A DNA stretch of 8,440 bases from an uncultured Kouleothrix sp. (GTDB lineage: Bacteria > Chloroflexota > Chloroflexia > Chloroflexales > Roseiflexaceae): NCBI GenBank assembly GCA_937858455.1, contig CALLYN010000383.1, forward strand, positions 1 through 8,440, written 5' to 3'. Under the pieces are notes generated by a model. That model searched no databases, had not been told where the DNA came from, and worked only from the letters and a program-made list of their open reading frames with translations. Below, piece after piece: positions 4,601-8,440 of the stretch. The number at the start of each line of letters is the position of its first letter. Position 1 is the first letter of the stretch. The position numbers and the translations under genes are program-made.

Positions 4601-6838
4601 CTAGCGCGCCGCCACTGGCATGAACAGCTGGTGGCCCACCATCAGCGAACTGAGCTCGCTGTCGGGGTGCTCGTCGGGGCGGTCGAGGTCGGGCGGGTTG
4701 CTGCTGATCGCCGCGCTGTTGGTCAGCAGCGTGCCGATCGGCACGCCCGCGCCGATCTGCAGGTTCACCTTGATCGAGCCGGTCTCGAGGTAGGTGAGCG
4801 ACGGCACCTTCCACGTCAGCACGTTGCCCTGCACGCTGGCGGGGGCTGGCTCGGCGCTCACGAAGGTAGCGCCGGCCGGCAGCGTGTCGACGATCGTAAT
4901 GTCGTTGGCGTCGTTCTCGCCGGCGTTCTCGTAGATAATCGCGAAGCTGGCGGTCTGGCCGGGGCCGACGCCGCTGGCCTGCGCCCAGCTGGTGTTAAGC
5001 GTCAGGTCGGGCGGGCCGGTGGTGATCAGCGTCTGCGTGGCAACGTTGTTATGGCGCGTCGCGTCGGCCTCGGCCGGCGTGCTGATGATGCCCACGCTGT
5101 TGGTGAGCGCGGTATCGGGCGCCACCGTGCCGGCGAGCGTCACGTTCAGCGTGATCGAGCCGCTGGCCTGCGACGGCACGCTGGCGATCGTCCACGTCAG
5201 GGTCTGGCCGTTCTGGCCGGCGAACACCACGCCCGCGCTGGCCGACTGGCCGCTGAAGCTCATCTCGGCCGGCAGCGTGTCGGTGATCACTACGTTGCTG
5301 GCGGCCGACGAGCCGGCGTTGCTGAAGGGGATGACATACTGGATCGGCGTGCCTGCGGCGCCGTCGACGATGTCGGGGCCATCTTTGGCGATGCGCAGGT
5401 CGACGCCGGGCACCGTCACGCAGGGCGTGCCGGGGTTCTGGCCGGTGGTGCGCACAAAGAAGTCGATCCCGCCGTCGTTGGTGTCGCTGCCCGAGGGGCA
5501 GCGGTCGTAGCTGGCGTTGGGACCGACAGCCGTGCCGGTGAGCACGATCGGCTTGACGTCCGGGTCGAGCCCGGTTGGGCCAGTGGCGGTTTTAAAGGCG
5601 TACTGCACCAGGTCGACGATCGTGTCGCTGGGGTCGAGCAGCGCGAGGCTTTCTTTAAAGGCCGCGCCTTTGTTCTCATTCTGCAGCGAGACCTTGCCGG
5701 TGCCCCAGCTGGTGTACGCCGGCAGCGTAGCCAGGTCGATCAGCTGGGCGGCGGGCAGGTTCAGCGTCGGGTTGTTCTTCTTGAAGGTGGCGATATCATT
5801 GGCCACCACCACCGCCTGCCCGGCCGCGAGCAGCTGGTCGGGCAGCTGGGCCATGCCCTGCGAGCCGCCGCGGTAGGGCTGGTCGCCGACCTTGTAGCCC
5901 TTCAGGCTCACGTCGAAGCTGTTCGGGTTGTACAGCTCGATCCACTCGCCCTTCGGGTCGCTGCTGCCGGGAGGGTCGGGCAGGAACTCCGAGATCAGCA
6001 GCGGGGCGAACACCTCGCCGGTGGCCGTGAAGTGCAGGTCGACCGCGCTGTCGATCGTGCCGTCGCTCAGCTCGGCGCTGGCGCCTGTGCTGCTGAGCGT
6101 GTCGATCGCCAGCGAGGGGTTGCCGTTGGCGCCGCGGTGGTCGCTGTAGTAGGTCGAGACGGTGAAGCGCAGGGAGCTCTGCGACGCGGGCAGGCCGCCG
6201 ATCGCACTCCACGGCACCGCTAGCTCGGCGTAGCCGCCGCCGTTGGCGCTCGAGGTGACGAGCTGGCCGCTGCCGACCGTCTGGGTGACGGTGGGGCTGG
6301 AGTAGACCCACGGCGCGGCGCTGACGGCGTAGACGCCGGTGCCGCCGGTGCCCTTGCTGAAGCGCGACTGCACCACGTACTCCCAGGCTGCGGTGGCGCC
6401 CACGTTGGTGTTCACGCCGTCGGGAAGGGCAACCTCGCCGCTGTTGGCGGCGTGGTCGCGGTCGATCGAGATCATCAGCTGGAGCGCGGGGTCGTTCTTG
6501 ATGCCCGAGTAGTGCTCGACTTTGGCAAGGAAGTAGATATTGCTGGCGTCGGCCGTCACCGAGAAGCGCGTCAGGTCGGCCTCGCGCGTGATATCGCCGG
6601 TTGCGCCGATCGTGCTGGCCTGGCGCTGGTCGCCCCTGGCGTCGCTCCACACATACTCGCCGCGCCCGGCCGAGTCGCGCACGATCGCGCCGTTGTTCGG
6701 CTCGGGCGGGCCCTTGGCGAACCAGTCGGCGCGGCTGGTGTCGCCGACGACGACGGGGTGGGCGCCGGCCGGCGCGGCTAGCACCAGCATCACCAGGATC
6801 GATAGACTGATGGTTAAGCCAATAACTTTGCGGTACAT
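4601..6838 (-). CDS. Secreted protein: sugar-binding-like domain, lamin-tail domain, two DUF11 repeats
   Basis: A 745-aa exported protein. Residues 1-26 are a signal peptide (basic MYRK, hydrophobic core, cleavage near AGA-HP). Residues about 30-270 resemble the beta-sandwich DOMON/glucodextranase-C-like modules ('EYVWSDARGDQR', 'DLTRFSVTADASNIYFLAKV', 'AELAVPWSAIGG'), which often bind carbohydrate; this match is tentative. Residues about 279-475 are a lamin-tail domain (LLISEFLPDPPG, EWIELYNPNSFDVSLKGYKV, then 'DRCPSGSDTNDGG'). Two DUF11 repeats follow (about 479-605 and 610-732), each with an 'ITDTLPA/IVDTLPA' turn, an 'LTWT/LTWK' strand and a 'LTNS' strand. The end is HQLFMPVAAR. No enzyme motif is seen, so a surface adhesion or scaffold role is an inference. 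The start at 6838 has GAGGAG five nt before it. Two cysteines (447, 473) could form a disulfide. It is convergent with the kinase gene. Confidence 0.9.
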   Translation of the reverse strand: MYRKVIGLTISLSILVMLVLAAPAGAHPVVVGDTSRADWFAKGPPEPNNGAIVRDSAGRGEYVWSDARGDQRQASTIGATGDITREADLTRFSVTADASNIYFLAKVEHYSGIKNDPALQLMISIDRDHAANSGEVALPDGVNTNVGATAAWEYVVQSRFSKGTGGTGVYAVSAAPWVYSSPTVTQTVGSGQLVTSSANGGGYAELAVPWSAIGGLPASQSSLRFTVSTYYSDHRGANGNPSLAIDTLSSTGASAELSDGTIDSAVDLHFTATGEVFAPLLISEFLPDPPGSSDPKGEWIELYNPNSFDVSLKGYKVGDQPYRGGSQGMAQLPDQLLAAGQAVVVANDIATFKKNNPTLNLPAAQLIDLATLPAYTSWGTGKVSLQNENKGAAFKESLALLDPSDTIVDLVQYAFKTATGPTGLDPDVKPIVLTGTAVGPNASYDRCPSGSDTNDGGIDFFVRTTGQNPGTPCVTVPGVDLRIAKDGPDIVDGAAGTPIQYVIPFSNAGSSAASNVVITDTLPAEMSFSGQSASAGVVFAGQNGQTLTWTIASVPSQASGSITLNVTLAGTVAPDTALTNSVGIISTPAEADATRHNNVATQTLITTGPPDLTLNTSWAQASGVGPGQTASFAIIYENAGENDANDITIVDTLPAGATFVSAEPAPASVQGNVLTWKVPSLTYLETGSIKVNLQIGAGVPIGTLLTNSAAISSNPPDLDRPDEHPDSELSSLMVGHQLFMPVAAR

Positions 6839-6896
6839 TCTTGCTCCTCTTCCGGTGTCGATTTGAAATGCAAAGCTTTAGCTGCGTAAGCTCTAA

Positions 6897-6924
6897 CATA
6901 TACAGAACAGCGCGTATTCGGCAA
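6897..6924 (-). promoter_or_regulatory. Candidate promoter of the secreted-protein gene
   Basis: On the minus strand, TTGCCG (6919-6924) and TATATG (6897-6902) are spaced by 16 bp; an alternative -10, TATGTT, starts 2 nt further on. The predicted start is about 50 nt before the ATG at 6838. Match quality is moderate. Confidence 0.35.
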
Positions 6925-6990
6925 AAGGTGCGCCCTGGCGCTCAAGATGACAATATCGCTATTTTGCGGATCGTGTCTTTTCCCACAATG

Positions 6991-7020
6991 TTGACAGCCC
7001 TCCGGCGTATCACCTAGAAT
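6991..7020 (+). promoter_or_regulatory. Strong sigma70-type promoter of the synthetase-family gene
   Basis: TTGACA (6991-6996, perfect -35) is followed after 18 bp by TAGAAT (7015-7020, five of six -10 matches). Transcription would begin near 7027, giving an untranslated leader of about 200 nt before the ATG at 7226. The palindrome GTGCGCAC (7022-7029) covers the predicted start point and could be a repressor site. Confidence 0.6.
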
Positions 7021-7036
7021 AGTGCGCACCCCAATA

Positions 7037-7058
7037 GGTTTGAGACTAAACCATTTTT
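7037..7058 (+). terminator. Small hairpin with T-run in the leader (possible attenuator)
   Basis: GGTTT (7037-7041) pairs with AAACC (7048-7052), with a possible extra G-U pair closing an AGAC loop, followed by A and five T residues (7054-7058). It begins about 10 nt after the predicted transcription start. The stem is short and weak, so it would be a leaky or conditional terminator at best. Confidence 0.3.
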
Positions 7059-7073
7059 AGCCGGCACACCCCC

Positions 7074-7114
7074 GGTTCGCTTGCTCTTTCAGCGTCAGAG
7101 CGACGAGGTGAACC
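7074..7114 (+). other. Leader stem enclosing a decoy GAGGTGA
   Basis: GGTTC (7074-7078) can pair with GAACC (7110-7114), and inside it GCTC (7083-7086) with GAGC (7098-7101). The right side contains GAGGTGA (7105-7111), identical to the true ribosome binding site at 7216-7222 but with no start codon after it. The pairing is discontinuous, so confidence is low. Confidence 0.3.
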
Positions 7115-7162
7115 GCATTTCAAGAACGTTCCGCCCGCGGCAGCGCGATACGCCCTTTTCTC

Positions 7163-7190
7163 CTTTCCATTGGCGCAGCGCAATGGAAAG
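7163..7190 (+). other. 10-bp hairpin in the leader, CTTTCCATTG stem
   Basis: CTTTCCATTG (7163-7172) and CAATGGAAAG (7181-7190) are exact reverse complements around an 8-nt loop GCGCAGCG. It ends 25 nt before the ribosome binding site GAGGTGA (7216-7222), a position from which it could affect translation. No T-run follows. Confidence 0.5.
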
Positions 7191-7215
7191 CGGGAAAGTA
7201 CCTGTAATTCACAGC

Positions 7216-7222
7216 GAGGTGA
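7216..7222 (+). promoter_or_regulatory. Ribosome binding site of the synthetase-family gene
   Basis: GAGGTGA is a seven-base match to the 16S rRNA anti-Shine-Dalgarno complement, three nt before the ATG at 7226 as counted from its last base. It fixes this start over the second ATG eight codons downstream. Confidence 0.7.
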
Positions 7223-7225
7223 CTC

Positions 7226-8440
7226 ATGGCACATGGTCCAGTCCCTGGCATGCTGACCCGCGCCCAGCTCGGCGAGCTGGTCGAGCGCGGCGAGATCGAG
7301 ACGGTGCTGACGGTATTCCCCGACATGTACGGCCGCCTGATGGGCAAGCGTATCACCGGCCACTTCTTCATGGATCACGTGCTCGACGACGGGATGCACG
7401 CCTGCGACTACCTGCTGGCCTGCGATATGGAGATGGACGTCATTCCCGGCTACAAGTACACCAGCTGGGAGACGGGCTACGGCGATTTCCACTGCGTGCC
7501 GGACCTGGCAACGCTGCGCCGCGCCGACTGGCTGCCGAAGACGGCGATCGTGCTGTGCGACCTGTACACCCAGGACGATGCGATTGTCGAGGTGGCGCCG
7601 CGGCGCATGCTGCAGCGCCAGCTTGAGCGCGCCAAGGCCATGGGCTTCACGGTGAAGGGCGGCTCGGAGATCGAGCTGTACCTGTTCAACGAGTCGTTCG
7701 ACTCGGCCAAGGCCAAGAACTACCACGACCTGCGGCCGATCGGCGACTACAACGAGGACTACCACATCCTGCAGGGCACCAAGGAAGACGACCTGGTTGG
7801 CGCGATCCGGCGGCACCTGGACAACAGCGGCGTGCCGATCGAGTTCAGCAAGGGCGAGGCCGGCCTGGGCCAGCAGGAGATCAACCTGCAGTTCTGCGGC
7901 GCGCTCGAGCAGTGCGACCGCAACATCCTCTACAAGCACGCCGCCAAAGAGATCGCCTGGCAGCAGAACAAGGCGATCACGTTTATGGCCAAGTGGGACG
8001 AGCGCCACACCGGCTCGAGCTGCCACATCCACATGAGCCTGTGGAATGCCGCCGACGACACGCCGGGCTTTGTGGGCGACAAGCAGCTGGTTGGCAAGAT
8101 CACCAGCAACGACACCTTCCGCTACTTCCTGGGCGGCTGGATGCGGCGCGCGCGCGAGCTTTCGGCGTGCTACGCCCCGTATGTCGCCTCGTACAAGCGC
8201 TACCAGTCGCGATCGTGGGCGCCCACCGGCATCGCCTGGAGCTACGACAACCGCACCTCGGGCTTCCGCGTGGTTGGCCACGGCAAGTCGCTGCGCGTCG
8301 AGTGCCGGCTGCCGGGCGCCGACGCGAACCCGTACATCGCCTACGCCGCAGCGATCGCCGCCGGCCTCGACGGCGTGGCGAACAAGATCGAGCCGCCCGA
8401 GGTGTTCCAGGGCGATGTGTACGCCGCGCAGAACCTGCCG
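7226..8440 (+). CDS. Glutamine-synthetase-family ligase, C-terminus beyond the window
   Basis: 405 codons are visible, of roughly 440-460 expected, open to the right edge. The family joins an amine or ammonia to the gamma-carboxyl of glutamate using ATP. The N-terminal domain contains FPDMYGRLMGKR (31-42) in place of the usual FxDxxG loop. Catalytic-domain motifs are in order: GSEIELYLF (146-154; E148, E150), EAGLGQQEIN (211-220; E211, E218), GSSCHIHMSL (263-272; H267, H269), NRTSGFRV (342-349), and RVECRLPGADANPYIAYAAA (357-376; R357, R361). The metal and ATP residues therefore look intact. The 'DMYGRLMGKR' and 'HACDYLLACDMEMD' signatures fit the divergent GS-like proteins (gamma-glutamyl-polyamine or -ethanolamine ligase-like) better than housekeeping GlnA, so no symbol is given. 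The start at 7226 has GAGGTGA just before it. It is cytoplasmic, driven by a strong promoter with a long structured leader. Confidence 0.92.
   Translation, partial: MAHGPVPGMLTRAQLGELVERGEIETVLTVFPDMYGRLMGKRITGHFFMDHVLDDGMHACDYLLACDMEMDVIPGYKYTSWETGYGDFHCVPDLATLRRADWLPKTAIVLCDLYTQDDAIVEVAPRRMLQRQLERAKAMGFTVKGGSEIELYLFNESFDSAKAKNYHDLRPIGDYNEDYHILQGTKEDDLVGAIRRHLDNSGVPIEFSKGEAGLGQQEINLQFCGALEQCDRNILYKHAAKEIAWQQNKAITFMAKWDERHTGSSCHIHMSLWNAADDTPGFVGDKQLVGKITSNDTFRYFLGGWMRRARELSACYAPYVASYKRYQSRSWAPTGIAWSYDNRTSGFRVVGHGKSLRVECRLPGADANPYIAYAAAIAAGLDGVANKIEPPEVFQGDVYAAQNLP

Larger units (their letters stand above)
6839..7225. other. Divergent non-coding region with two promoters and a structured leader
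   Basis: This 387-nt stretch separates the minus-strand secreted-protein gene from the plus-strand synthetase-family gene. It is less GC-rich than its flanks. I see no credible gene in it; a 71-codon minus-strand frame here overlaps the secreted-protein start and has no ribosome binding site or family resemblance. It holds one candidate promoter per direction, a GCGCC-CT-GGCGC dyad (6930-6941) just upstream of the minus-strand promoter, and several hairpins downstream of the plus-strand promoter. Confidence 0.6.

Noticed and set aside
3318..4814. 498-codon minus-strand open frame
   Set aside because: It runs antisense through the kinase gene and the hairpin cluster; composition is Gln/Arg/His-rich shadow sequence.
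4559..6223. 554-codon plus-strand open frame
   Set aside because: Antisense shadow of the secreted lamin-tail/DUF11 gene; no family motif, and it begins inside the long hairpin.
6814..7029. 71-codon minus-strand frame with a CxxC-H pattern (CQHCGKRH)
   Set aside because: Looks like half a zinc site, but it overlaps the secreted-protein start and both candidate promoters, and has no ribosome binding site.
7046..8281. 411-codon minus-strand open frame
   Set aside because: Antisense to the glutamine-synthetase-family gene, which has all its motifs in order on the plus strand.
7226..8440. Naming the ligase glnA
   Set aside because: Its motif variants fit divergent GS-like ligases better, and the C-terminal part that would help is outside the window.

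Overview
The window is high-GC, densely coded bacterial DNA. It most resembles a filamentous member of the Chloroflexota (Chloroflexia, Roseiflexus/Kouleothrix-like). That placement is inference from base composition, a secreted lamin-tail/DUF11 protein ending in a short '(L/F)-(L/M)-P-x-x-x-R' tail, and the general style of the glutamine-synthetase-family gene. It has not been checked by any search. I see no transposase, phage gene, tRNA, rRNA or CRISPR array.

Layout, left to right. (1) Minus strand, 1-181: N-terminal piece of a PHP-domain metal-dependent phosphoesterase, running off the left edge. (2) Minus strand, 226-1362: a patatin-like phospholipase with complete catalytic motifs, 44 nt upstream of the PHP gene and possibly co-transcribed with it. 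(3) A 200-nt gap with an 11-bp hairpin. (4) Minus strand, 1563-2516: a lipoprotein alpha/beta-hydrolase (BD-FAE/HSL-like esterase). (5) A 121-nt divergent control region with a striking pair of TCTCGAGA palindromes 22 bp apart. (6) Plus strand, 2638-4394: an OmpR-type response regulator and a HAMP sensor histidine kinase, overlapping by ATGA. (7) A convergent 206-nt gap packed with four inverted repeats, one with a perfect 22-bp stem. (8) Minus strand, 4601-6838: a 745-aa secreted protein (sugar-binding-like N-domain, lamin-tail domain, two DUF11 repeats, short C-terminal tail). (9) A 387-nt divergent non-coding region with a promoter for each flanking gene and a long structured leader. (10) Plus strand, 7226 to the right edge: a glutamine-synthetase-family ligase, 405 codons seen, 3' end missing.

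How the parts fit: the two-component pair and the lipoprotein esterase diverge from one small control region carrying a PhoB-box-like repeat, so the simplest reading is that the regulator controls itself and the esterase. The other genes look like independent units. The most uncertain and most interesting items are non-coding: the TCTCGAGA operator, the structured leader of the synthetase-family gene, and the hairpin cluster between the kinase and the secreted protein. No wholly new multi-gene system is evident.
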